NCBI GenBank assembly: GCA_035691285.1
Contig: DASSJI010000120.1
Location: 1-16,412, forward strand
Reading direction: 5' to 3'
Source: DATFEN01 sp035691285
GTDB taxonomy: Bacteria > Acidobacteriota > Vicinamibacteria > Fen-336
DNA: 16,412 nt
The translations under genes were made by a program, and so were the position numbers. Positions 6,164-12,420 of this stretch are shown here, one piece after another (the stretch's first letter is position 1; every line of letters starts with the position of its first letter). The notes beneath the pieces were generated by a model. The model did no database searches. It worked only from the letters and a program-made list of their open reading frames with translations, and was not told the origin of the DNA.

Positions 6164-7675
6164 ATGCGCACGCGGATCGGCACGCAGGTCATCCTGGGCG
6201 CCGGCCTCGTGACCGCCCTCACGATCGGCGCGCTGGCCGTGCTGATCCTGCGCGCTCACGAGGCGGCCCTGGTGGGGGAGCTGAAGCGGGGGGCGGACCT
6301 GCTCAGCGAGACGATCAAGAGCAGCACCCACTACGACATGCTCGAGAACCGGCGCGACAACCTGCACCGGCAGATCACGAACATGGGCCGGCAGCAGGGA
6401 ATCGAGGCCGTCCGCGTGTTCAACAAGGAGGGCCGGATCGTCTTCTCGTCGGACGCCTCCGAGATCGGCCGCGCCGTGGACAAGCAGGCCGAGGCCTGCT
6501 ACGCGTGCCACGCCGCCGGCCGTCCGCTCGAGCGCCTCCCGACGGCGGCCCGCTCGCGCGTGTTCCCCGCCGCCGGCCACCGCGTCCTGGGCATCATCAA
6601 CCCGATCCAGAACGAGCCCGGCTGCGCGACGGCCGCGTGCCACGCCCACGGCCCGCGGGACACGGTCCTGGGCGTGCTCGACGTCACGGTCTCCCTCGCC
6701 GGAGTGGACCGCGACATCGCCTGGGGCCGCGGCCGGATGGTCGGCCTCGCCGCCGCGGCGATCACCGGGAGCAGCGCGATCCTGTGGTGGCTCAACCGGC
6801 GGCTCGTCGTCCGCCCGGTGGAGGCGCTGGCCGAGGGCACGCGCCGCGTCGCGGCGGGCGACCTGAGCACGACCATCCCGCTCACGGAGCGCCACGAGCT
6901 GGGCGAGCTCGCCCGCGCGTTCAACGACATGACGCGCCGCCTCGCAGAGGCCCAGCGACAGCTCACCCAGGCTGACAAGCTCGCCTCGGTCGGCCGCCTC
7001 GCCGCAGGGGTCGCCCACGAGATCAACAACCCGCTCACCGGCGTGCTGACCTACGCGTCCTTCCTGCTGAAGCGCGCCGCGGGAAGCCCCGAGCAGAGGC
7101 AGGACCTCGAGGTGATCGTGCGCGAGACGAAGCGCTGCCGCGAGATCGTCCGCGGCCTCCTCGACTTCGCGCGCCAGACGCCGCCGCGCCGCCAGGGCAC
7201 GGACCTCAACGAGGTCGTGCGCCGCGCCGTGACGATCATGATGAACCAGCTGGCGCTCCATCGCGTGGCCCTGGCCCTCGACCTCGCCACCGACCTGCCC
7301 GAGGCGTCCGCCGACGCGAACCAGATCCAGCAGGTCGTGGTGAACCTGCTCGTCAACGCCGCCGACGCCATCGGCGACGGAGGAGGCGAGATCCGTCTGA
7401 GCACCCGCGCGACGGCCTCGGAGGCGGGGCCGGGAGCGGAGATCGTGGTCGAGGACGGCGGCAGCGGGATCGCGGCTGCCGACCTGCCGCGCCTCTTCGA
7501 GCCCTTCTTCACGACCAAGGGGACGCGGGGCACCGGGCTGGGGCTCGCGGTGACGTGGGGGATCGTGCAGAGCCACGGCGGCGCCATCGACGTGCAGAGC
7601 GAGGAAGGCAAGGGCACCCGCTTCACCGTGCGCCTGCCCCTGGCCGCCCCGGCGGGCCCGGGGCCGGGCGGGTGA
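6164..7675 (+). CDS. Sensor histidine kinase with periplasmic c-haem motifs
   Basis: A 503-aa protein. Order of parts: TM1 (about 6-29); a periplasmic sensor of about 160 residues; TM2 (about 192-210); HAMP (about 211-265); HisKA dimerisation domain with phospho-acceptor H285 in AAGVAHEINNPL; and a HATPase_c domain with N-box (QQVVVNLLVNAADAI), G1 (VEDGGSGI), FEPFFTTK and G2 (GTGLGLAV). The sensor contains CYACH (112-116, a standard CxxCH haem site) and CATAACH (154-160, CX4CH), set in a PAS-like or double-helix context (DASEIGRAVDKQAEACYACH). Covalent haem attachment is expected at the first site and possible at the second, making this a candidate redox, ligand or oxygen sensor. The gene begins 3 bp after the HybB-like stop, so it is co-expressed with the redox module it may monitor. 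Two receiver genes follow. Confidence 0.9.
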   Translation: MRTRIGTQVILGAGLVTALTIGALAVLILRAHEAALVGELKRGADLLSETIKSSTHYDMLENRRDNLHRQITNMGRQQGIEAVRVFNKEGRIVFSSDASEIGRAVDKQAEACYACHAAGRPLERLPTAARSRVFPAAGHRVLGIINPIQNEPGCATAACHAHGPRDTVLGVLDVTVSLAGVDRDIAWGRGRMVGLAAAAITGSSAILWWLNRRLVVRPVEALAEGTRRVAAGDLSTTIPLTERHELGELARAFNDMTRRLAEAQRQLTQADKLASVGRLAAGVAHEINNPLTGVLTYASFLLKRAAGSPEQRQDLEVIVRETKRCREIVRGLLDFARQTPPRRQGTDLNEVVRRAVTIMMNQLALHRVALALDLATDLPEASADANQIQQVVVNLLVNAADAIGDGGGEIRLSTRATASEAGPGAEIVVEDGGSGIAAADLPRLFEPFFTTKGTRGTGLGLAVTWGIVQSHGGAIDVQSEEGKGTRFTVRLPLAAPAGPGPGG

Positions 7676-7682
7676 GGTCGCC

Positions 7683-8078
7683 GTGGCCGGGAGCTGGGAC
7701 GTGCTGATCGTGGACGACGAGGCCGTGGTGCGCGACGGCGTGTCGCGCGTGCTGGCCAGCGAGGGGCTGCGCGTCGCCGCCGCCGAAGACGGCCGCTCCG
7801 CCCTGGCTCACGAGGCGCTCGGCTCGTGCCGGCTGGTGCTCTGCGACCTCATGCTGCCGGACATGGCCGGCCTCGACGTGCTGAGGGCGCTCCGCACGAG
7901 GCGGCCGGGCGTGGCGGTGGTCGTGATCACCGGGTACGCGACCGCCGGGCACATGGCGCAGGCGCTCGAGGCCGGCGCCACCGGCTTCCTTCCCAAGCCC
8001 TTCGACGAAACGGAGCTCATGGCCGCGGTGCGACACGCCCTGGGCGGCGTGGGCCCAGGCGAGGAGAGAGAGTCATGA
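7683..8078 (+). CDS. Single-domain response regulator (CheY-like)
   Basis: A 131-aa stand-alone receiver domain starting at GTG 7683, with GGTGAGG shortly upstream that overlaps the kinase stop. The acidic pocket is D11/D12, the phospho-acceptor is D55 in LCDLMLP, the switch threonine is T83 (VITGYAT) and the conserved lysine is K105 (PKPF). No output domain follows, so signalling must be by protein interaction or phosphotransfer, as in CheY/Spo0F-type regulators. It sits 7 bp after the kinase gene and overlaps the next gene by ATGA. The kinase upstream is the likely phosphodonor. An ATP-binding or DNA-binding partner is not evident. Confidence 0.88.
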   Translation: MAGSWDVLIVDDEAVVRDGVSRVLASEGLRVAAAEDGRSALAHEALGSCRLVLCDLMLPDMAGLDVLRALRTRRPGVAVVVITGYATAGHMAQALEAGATGFLPKPFDETELMAAVRHALGGVGPGEERES

Positions 8079-9196
8079 CCGCGCTGCTCGTCGTCCTGAT
8101 GTTCGTCGGCTTCGTCGTCCTCGACGTGCTCGTGCGCGTCGCTCACCGCCGGATGGAGGAAGCTCGGGAGCGGAAGGGCCGCGAGGCCGTGCTCCAGACG
8201 GCGCTGCGCCTCGACTTCACCCACGAGGCGAGGAGCCTCAAGCGGGTGGAGGTGGAGACGCCGCGGGCCCGCATCCTCGCCGTGGACGACGAGCCCGTGA
8301 TCCTCGACAGCTTCCGCAAGATCCTGGTCCTGGCCGGCTTCAGCGTCGACACGGTGGAGAGCGGGCCCGAGGCGCTGGGCCTCGTGCAGCGCCGCGACTA
8401 CGACCTCGTGTTCACCGACCTGAAGATGCCCGGGATGGACGGATCCGAGGTCGTGAAGGCCGTCCACCACCTGAGGCCCGACGTGGACGTCGCCGTCATC
8501 ACCGGCTTCGGGACCATCGAGAGCGCAGTCGACACCATGCAGCACGGCGCCGTCGACTACGTTCAGAAGCCTTTCACCGAGGACGAGCTTGTGGAGTTCG
8601 CGAAGAAGCTGCTGGTGCGCCGGCAGGCGCGCCTCGAAGCGCAGCGCGAGCCGACCGTGCGCATCGTGGTCCCCGCCCTGGCCGAGACCGCGGCGGCCCA
8701 CGAGTACTGCGTGCCCGGCGGCGCCTTCGTCTCGGAGGGCCACACCTGGGCGAGGATCGAGGCGAGCGGCCAGCTTCGCACCGGCCTCGACGACTTCGCC
8801 CGCAAGGCGCTCGGAGCCGTCGAGGGCGTGGAGCTTCCCAAGGCGGGCCAGACGGTGCTACGCGGGGACCTCCTCTTCACCGTCAAGCGGGGACGCCTGG
8901 CCGCGCGCTTCCCGGCGCCGATGAGCGGGAAGGTCGTCGAGGTCAACCAGGCGCTGTCGGACGATGCGGCGCTCCTCACGCGAAGCCCGTACGGCCGGGG
9001 CTGGGTGTGCCTGATCCAGCCGAAGGACCTCGCCGGCGAGCTGGCCTTCCTGAAGATCGGCAAGCCGGTGGCGGACTGGTACAGGGTCGAGATCCAGAGA
9101 CTGCGCCGAGCGAAGGGGACGGGAGCGGCGCCGCCTTCCGAGGACTGGGCGGCCTTCGAGCAGGAGTTCCTGCTGCCCGCTGCCGCTGTCCACTGA
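8075..9196 (+). CDS. Membrane-tethered response regulator fused to a GcvH-like domain
   Basis: A 373-aa protein starting at ATG 8075 (ATGA overlap). Residues 3-22 form a hydrophobic anchor, followed by a basic/charged linker. The receiver domain spans about 66-185: D71/D72, phospho-acceptor D115 (FTDLKMPG), T143 (VITGFGT) and K165 (QKPF). Residues about 205-320 match glycine-cleavage H protein: GHTWARIE; GLDDFARKALGAVEGVELP; G-x-T-V-x-x-G-D; APMSGKVVEVNQALSD; and SPYGRGW. In true H protein a lipoyl-lysine lies in ESVKA. Counting 15 residues between GD and AP in both, that lysine aligns with R274 (VKRGRL), so the domain appears non-lipoylatable unless K271 serves. No glycine-cleavage genes are nearby. 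I infer a structural or binding output module at the membrane, phosphorylated by the neighbouring kinase. Confidence 0.85.
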   Translation: MTALLVVLMFVGFVVLDVLVRVAHRRMEEARERKGREAVLQTALRLDFTHEARSLKRVEVETPRARILAVDDEPVILDSFRKILVLAGFSVDTVESGPEALGLVQRRDYDLVFTDLKMPGMDGSEVVKAVHHLRPDVDVAVITGFGTIESAVDTMQHGAVDYVQKPFTEDELVEFAKKLLVRRQARLEAQREPTVRIVVPALAETAAAHEYCVPGGAFVSEGHTWARIEASGQLRTGLDDFARKALGAVEGVELPKAGQTVLRGDLLFTVKRGRLAARFPAPMSGKVVEVNQALSDDAALLTRSPYGRGWVCLIQPKDLAGELAFLKIGKPVADWYRVEIQRLRRAKGTGAAPPSEDWAAFEQEFLLPAAAVH

Positions 9197-9738
9197 TGGA
9201 CATCGGGGCCTGGGTTCTCGACCACCAGGTGTGCTTCGAGCTCCGGCCCCGCTACGAGAAGGCCGAGAGGGGCGTCGTGCGCGCCGGGCTGCGCCTCGAG
9301 CTCTTCGCGCGTGGGCCCACCTTCGCCGCCGATCCGGGCTCGGCGGAGTGCCACGCTGTCTACGACGCCCTCGTGGAACTGGCGCGCCTCGCCCTGCCAG
9401 CCGACCTGACGCCGATCGCGTTCGCTCCCTTCGACCACGCGTTCCGCCTGGCTCCCGGCCCCGGGTCTCAACCTGAGATCGAGCTCGCCCTCGACATCGG
9501 TCCCCTTCCGCGCGCCCCGGGTTCGGCGGAGCGGCTGCTGCTGCGGCGCCTCGAGGAGCGCCTGCGCGGGCTCGGGATTCGCCCGAGAGGCGAGCCGCCC
9601 GTCGAGCGGCGCAGCGCCCGTACGGCGAGCATCCCGCCGGGAACGGGCTGCCCGCCGGAAAGGCGCGGGCCGGTCCCGGCGGCCCGGCCGGCGCTCGAGA
9701 GGCGGGCTGTCCCGGAGCCGATCCGCCGCGTGGCGTAG
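9196..9738 (+). CDS. Uncharacterised protein, last gene of the redox operon
   Basis: A 180-aa protein whose ATG overlaps the preceding stop by one base (TGATG), indicating coupled translation. I do not recognise a family. Residues 1-130 look folded, with alternating strands and helices (MDIGAWVLDHQVCFELRP; a helical segment around VYDALVELARLALP; then IELALDIGPLP and RLLLRRLEERLRGLG). Residues about 131-180 are Arg/Pro-rich and probably disordered. There is no signal peptide, membrane span or cysteine motif; only C13 and C52 are visible in the folded part. Its tight link to the receiver-GcvH gene suggests a cytosolic partner of that protein, but this is context only. Confidence 0.7.
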   Translation: MDIGAWVLDHQVCFELRPRYEKAERGVVRAGLRLELFARGPTFAADPGSAECHAVYDALVELARLALPADLTPIAFAPFDHAFRLAPGPGSQPEIELALDIGPLPRAPGSAERLLLRRLEERLRGLGIRPRGEPPVERRSARTASIPPGTGCPPERRGPVPAARPALERRAVPEPIRRVA

Positions 9739-9742
9739 GATC
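9720..9742. terminator. Possible bidirectional hairpin at a convergent gene junction
   Basis: GATCC-GCC-GCGT-GGC-gta-GGATC can fold into an 8-bp stem with a 4-nt loop and a 3-nt bulge. It spans the stop codons of the two convergent genes, which are only 2 bp apart. There is no T-tract, so intrinsic termination would be inefficient. It is listed because some terminator is expected here and no other candidate exists. Confidence 0.3.
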
Positions 9743-11369
9743 AGCGGAGGCGCTTCAGCTCCGTCTCGTCGCCCGTCATCTCCCAGCGGATGAGCGACAC
9801 CGGAATCATCCCGGACGCGAAGAACTCGTCGAAGAAGGCCCGGAGCGAGAAGCGCTCCCTGAGCCCGCCGGCCCGCTCGCCGAGCAGGCGCTCTATCTGC
9901 GCCTTGCCCGTCAGGTAGCTCGTGCCGTAGCCGGGCTGCTGGAGGTAGAGCTGCTGCTCGCCCCAGTTGGTCTCGCCGTCGGGGATCAGCCAGCCGTATG
10001 GCGTGTTGTCGGCGGCGAAGCGGAGGGCCTGCTCCACCGTGAGCTCGCCGGCGTGGACCTTGAGGCCGGCCAGGCCCCGCGCGGCCCGGTTCGCCACCAG
10101 GACGAACACGAGCTCCTCGGCGCGCGGGCGGCCCTCGAGGAGGCCCGCGCCCAGCATCAGCTCCTCCATCGCGGTGGCGAGGCCCTCGGCGCGGCCGTCC
10201 CAGATGTTGTAGAGCAGCGAGCCGCGCCGGATCGGGCTCGCGTGCGGCTCGCGTGCCATACGGGCCAGGTCGAACCAGTGGATCCCGTGGCAGCGCATCA
10301 GCAGAGGCTCGCGAAGGTCCACCTGGGTGAAGAAGTCGCGGGGCCGGTCCGGCGGCACGAACCGGGACAGGCGCGCGCGCAGCGCCGGGTCGACGTAGTC
10401 GGGCACGCCCATGACGGCGCGTTCCTTCAGGAACCGCACGAGCTCCGTGACGGCGGCGTTCGAGCGCTGCTCGTGGAGCTCGGCCGAACCCGCAACCTCG
10501 AGTTCGGGGAGCCCCGCGTTGCGGTGGCGGAGCAGGGCGAGCTGGCTGCGGGCTCGCGCCAGCTCCCGCTCGAAGAGGGCGACCTCGTCCCGCCACGTGT
10601 AGGGGACGAGGTGGACGTTCCTGAGGTACCAGTCGTAGTTCTCGACGCCCACGCCGGCGCGTCCCCGCTTCCGGGGCAGCTCCGCCTCCAGCCACTTCCC
10701 GAACGCGTCCACGGCCGCGCGCGCCCCGCGCACGTCGGCGGCCAGCCCCGGGTGATGCGGAGCGGCCTGCTTCTCGAACGCGTCCAGGGCTTCGCTCTCG
10801 TCCTTCTTCACGCGGATGCCCAGAAGCCAGAGATCGCGGACGTCCTCTACGAGGTTCCCCTTGGCCTGCTCGAGCAGGGCGGGGATGGCCCGCAGGCGCG
10901 CGCTCAGCTCCGCGAGATCCGTGGCGGACAGGGGTGGCGTGTAGCGCCACAAGTAGATCGAGCCAGCAAGGAGCGGGCCCTCGACGAGACTGGGGATGTC
11001 GCTCTCGGAGGGATGGATCACGCGGTAGAAGGCGGGATCGCGAGCCCAGGGCCGGAGCACGCGATGGTCGAAGTCGAGGCCGTTCATCTCCGCGCGGACG
11101 AGATCCCAGTCGACGCGCTGCGACACGGGCCAGCCGCTCGTGTCGATCGCGGCGAGCCGCGCCTGGAAGGCGGCGAGCCCGCGCCGCTGCTCGTCCATGG
11201 CCCGCGGCGTGTAGTCCGGCACGCCGTTCGTCGACGGTGGCGGCTGGAAGGCGCGCCATTCGCGGAAGAGGCCGAGGAGCTGGGCGTAGTCGCTTTCTGC
11301 CGGAGCGGCCATCGCGTCACCTGAGAGGACGACCATCGCGATCGCCAGCGCTCGCCTGCGGATCCTCAT
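9741..11369 (-). CDS. Secreted DUF885-like protein lacking the canonical metal motif
   Basis: A 542-aa protein. The N-terminus (MRIRRRALAIAMVVLSGDAMAAPAE) reads as a signal peptide cleaved near AMA-AP, placing it in the periplasm or outside. The C-terminal half shows DUF885 landmarks: GRAEGLATAMEELMLGAGL (392-410, the EGxAxYxExL region), a helix ending in HAGELTVEQALRF (439-451), and QQPGYGTSYLTGKAQIERL (477-495, the PGQAxxYxxGxxxIxxL region). DUF885 proteins normally carry an HExxPGH zinc-type motif before these. Here the matching place holds MRCHGIHWFDL (358-368), with two histidines but no HE. The protein may therefore be a non-peptidase member or use an altered site. It lies 27 bp downstream of the small helical gene; the start has a purine-rich site (GGGCGGAG) upstream. 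Confidence 0.72.
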   Translation of the reverse strand: MRIRRRALAIAMVVLSGDAMAAPAESDYAQLLGLFREWRAFQPPPSTNGVPDYTPRAMDEQRRGLAAFQARLAAIDTSGWPVSQRVDWDLVRAEMNGLDFDHRVLRPWARDPAFYRVIHPSESDIPSLVEGPLLAGSIYLWRYTPPLSATDLAELSARLRAIPALLEQAKGNLVEDVRDLWLLGIRVKKDESEALDAFEKQAAPHHPGLAADVRGARAAVDAFGKWLEAELPRKRGRAGVGVENYDWYLRNVHLVPYTWRDEVALFERELARARSQLALLRHRNAGLPELEVAGSAELHEQRSNAAVTELVRFLKERAVMGVPDYVDPALRARLSRFVPPDRPRDFFTQVDLREPLLMRCHGIHWFDLARMAREPHASPIRRGSLLYNIWDGRAEGLATAMEELMLGAGLLEGRPRAEELVFVLVANRAARGLAGLKVHAGELTVEQALRFAADNTPYGWLIPDGETNWGEQQLYLQQPGYGTSYLTGKAQIERLLGERAGGLRERFSLRAFFDEFFASGMIPVSLIRWEMTGDETELKRLR

Positions 11370-11396
11370 GCCGCGCTCCGCCCTTGGCGCGGGGCC

Positions 11397-11660
11397 TTAG
11401 AGCTCCTCGTCCTCGATCTGCCGCACCTGCTGCGCGTAGGCGCGGTCGTGCTCGTGCCCGCTGCGCAGGGTTGACACGCGGGCCTCGCCGAGCCGCGCCT
11501 CGATCCCGCGAAGCTCCTCCTGGATCTCGGCCCGCTCGCGCTCGAACGCCTGGGCCTCGTCCTCGGTCACGCCCGAGGCCGCGGTCTCCTCCATCTCGTC
11601 GAGACGGAACATGAGCTCGTGCCAGCGGTAGACGACGTCCGAGAAGGCCTCTTCGGTCAT
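11397..11660 (-). CDS. Small helical hypothetical protein
   Basis: An 87-aa, highly charged, Glu-rich protein with predicted helical heptads (MTEEAFSDVVYRWHELMFRL, then ERERAEIQEELRGIEARLGE), probably a coiled coil. It has no signal peptide, membrane span, cysteine or recognisable family motif. Starting at ATG 11660, it lies between the hydroxylase gene (30 bp upstream) and the DUF885-like gene (27 bp downstream) on the same strand, so it is probably co-transcribed with at least one. Codon-position base bias matches its neighbours, which supports a real gene. The function is unknown; an adaptor or scaffold role would be a guess. Confidence 0.65.
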   Translation of the reverse strand: MTEEAFSDVVYRWHELMFRLDEMEETAASGVTEDEAQAFERERAEIQEELRGIEARLGEARVSTLRSGHEHDRAYAQQVRQIEDEEL

Positions 11661-11661
11661 G

Positions 11662-11683
11662 GCGCCTCGAGCGAGCGAGGCGC
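11662..11683. repeat. 8-bp inverted repeat between minus-strand genes
   Basis: GCGCCTCG-AGCGAG-CGAGGCGC forms a perfect 8-bp G+C-rich stem with a 6-nt loop. It lies between the stop of the hydroxylase gene and the ATG of the 87-aa gene. It could attenuate transcription from the upstream gene or form an mRNA-stability hairpin. No T-run follows on the minus strand, so a classical terminator is unlikely. It leaves essentially no room for a separate ribosome binding site. Confidence 0.4.
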
Positions 11684-11689
11684 ATGGTG

Positions 11690-12370
11690 CTACGTGCGGA
11701 GCCCGCTGTAAAGGGCCCGGCGCTTGCCTTCGGCGATGCGCGTACCGAACACCACGTCCCAGAACCCGCTGGTCAGCCCGTAGCCGACCTCGGAGCCTCG
11801 CGGGCTGTGGTGGTAGAGGTGGTGGCGCTTGATGTACTGGAAGTAGTGGCCCTTGAAGTTGCAGAAGTGCACCGAGTGGTGGACCCACTCCTCCAGGACG
11901 TAGAACTGCATCAGGCCGGCCACGAAGACGGGCGCGGTCGCGACGGGAAACGCCCACGAGGCGAGGATCAGCAGCGCGACGAAAGGCCCGGTGTCCTTCA
12001 GCGTGCCGTTCACGTGGTTCCCGTCCCAGGGACGCTTGTGATGCTCGACGTGGAGGTGGTCGAACAGCACGTGAAGGAGGTGCTTCAACGCCCCGGGACC
12101 GTCCGGGAAGCGGCCGTGCAGGATGTAGCGATGGACCCAGTACTCGAGGGCGGTCCAGGCCGCTCCACCCAGCAGGAAGAAGGCGATGGCCGCCAGGCGA
12201 TCGCGCCGTCCGAGGGCGACGGTGAGCAGGGTCAGGGCGTAGAGGGAGTAGACGACCGAGACGGGATAGAGCCGGCGGCGCGCCTTGCGCGCCTCGGCCC
12301 CGCGGTCGACAGAGCGGGGAGCTTCGACGATCTCTTTGGATAGAGCCAAGCTACTCATTAAACTACTCAT
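11690..12370 (-). CDS. Fatty acid hydroxylase / sterol desaturase family protein
   Basis: A membrane di-iron enzyme of 226 aa from ATG 12370; a second in-frame ATG at 12358 gives 222 aa, and a TTG at 12379 is also possible. Numbered from the second ATG, the histidine clusters are H76-RYIL-H81, H101-L-H103-VE-H106-H107, H160-H161-SV-H164 and H179-H180-LY-H183-H184, the usual eight-plus-histidine set that binds two irons. Hydrophobic spans lie at about 34-50, 57-75, 125-145 and 146-158, flanking the clusters. Family members hydroxylate or desaturate lipids such as sterols, fatty acids or carotenoids using O2; the substrate is not evident here. The first 30 residues are polar and poorly conserved in appearance. 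The gene follows the VKOR-DsbA gene on the same strand but has its own A+T-rich upstream region. Confidence 0.85.
   Translation of the reverse strand: MSSLMSSLALSKEIVEAPRSVDRGAEARKARRRLYPVSVVYSLYALTLLTVALGRRDRLAAIAFFLLGGAAWTALEYWVHRYILHGRFPDGPGALKHLLHVLFDHLHVEHHKRPWDGNHVNGTLKDTGPFVALLILASWAFPVATAPVFVAGLMQFYVLEEWVHHSVHFCNFKGHYFQYIKRHHLYHHSPRGSEVGYGLTSGFWDVVFGTRIAEGKRRALYSGLRT
12347..12370 (-). repeat. Tandem duplication at the hydroxylase start codon
   Basis: Two adjacent 12-nt units, ATGAGTAGTTTA and ATGAGTAGCTTG, match at 10 of 12 positions. Each begins with an in-frame ATG and encodes Met-Ser-Ser-Leu. The segment is unusually A+T-rich for this window. It creates two equivalent start sites 12 nt apart, with no clear ribosome binding site before either. 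Confidence 0.7.
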
Positions 12371-12381
12371 CGCAAACAACT

Positions 12382-12411
12382 AGATTTGCATCCCACGCCA
12401 CCAGGTGTCAA
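12382..12411 (-). promoter_or_regulatory. Possible promoter for the hydroxylase gene
   Basis: On the minus strand a perfect -35 hexamer TTGACA (12411-12406) lies just after the VKOR-DsbA stop. It is followed 17-18 bp later by a weak A+T-rich -10 candidate (CAAATC/AAATCT), then an A+T-rich leader to the ATG at 12370. The -35 element overlaps a 12-bp palindrome-like AACCC-GA-GGGTT (12410-12421). The TTGACA and the local A+T richness support it; the poor -10 limits confidence. Confidence 0.35.
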
Positions 12412-12420
12412 CCCGAGGGT

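Noticed and set aside
4733..7576. A 947-aa open frame on the minus strand opposite the HybB-like and kinase genes
   Set aside because: It lies antisense to three genes with clear domain motifs, is dominated by Arg/Ala/Glu/His/Gln in the pattern of a G+C-rich antisense shadow, and has no recognisable domain.
8675..9035. A functional glycine cleavage H protein (gcvH)
   Set aside because: The domain is fused to a receiver and a membrane anchor, the lipoyl lysine aligns with arginine, and no gcvT/gcvP/lipoate genes are nearby.
8563..11259. An 898-aa minus-strand open frame spanning the DUF885-like gene and the 3' half of the receiver-GcvH gene
   Set aside because: The DUF885-like protein in the other frame carries a signal peptide and family landmarks; this frame is low-complexity shadow.
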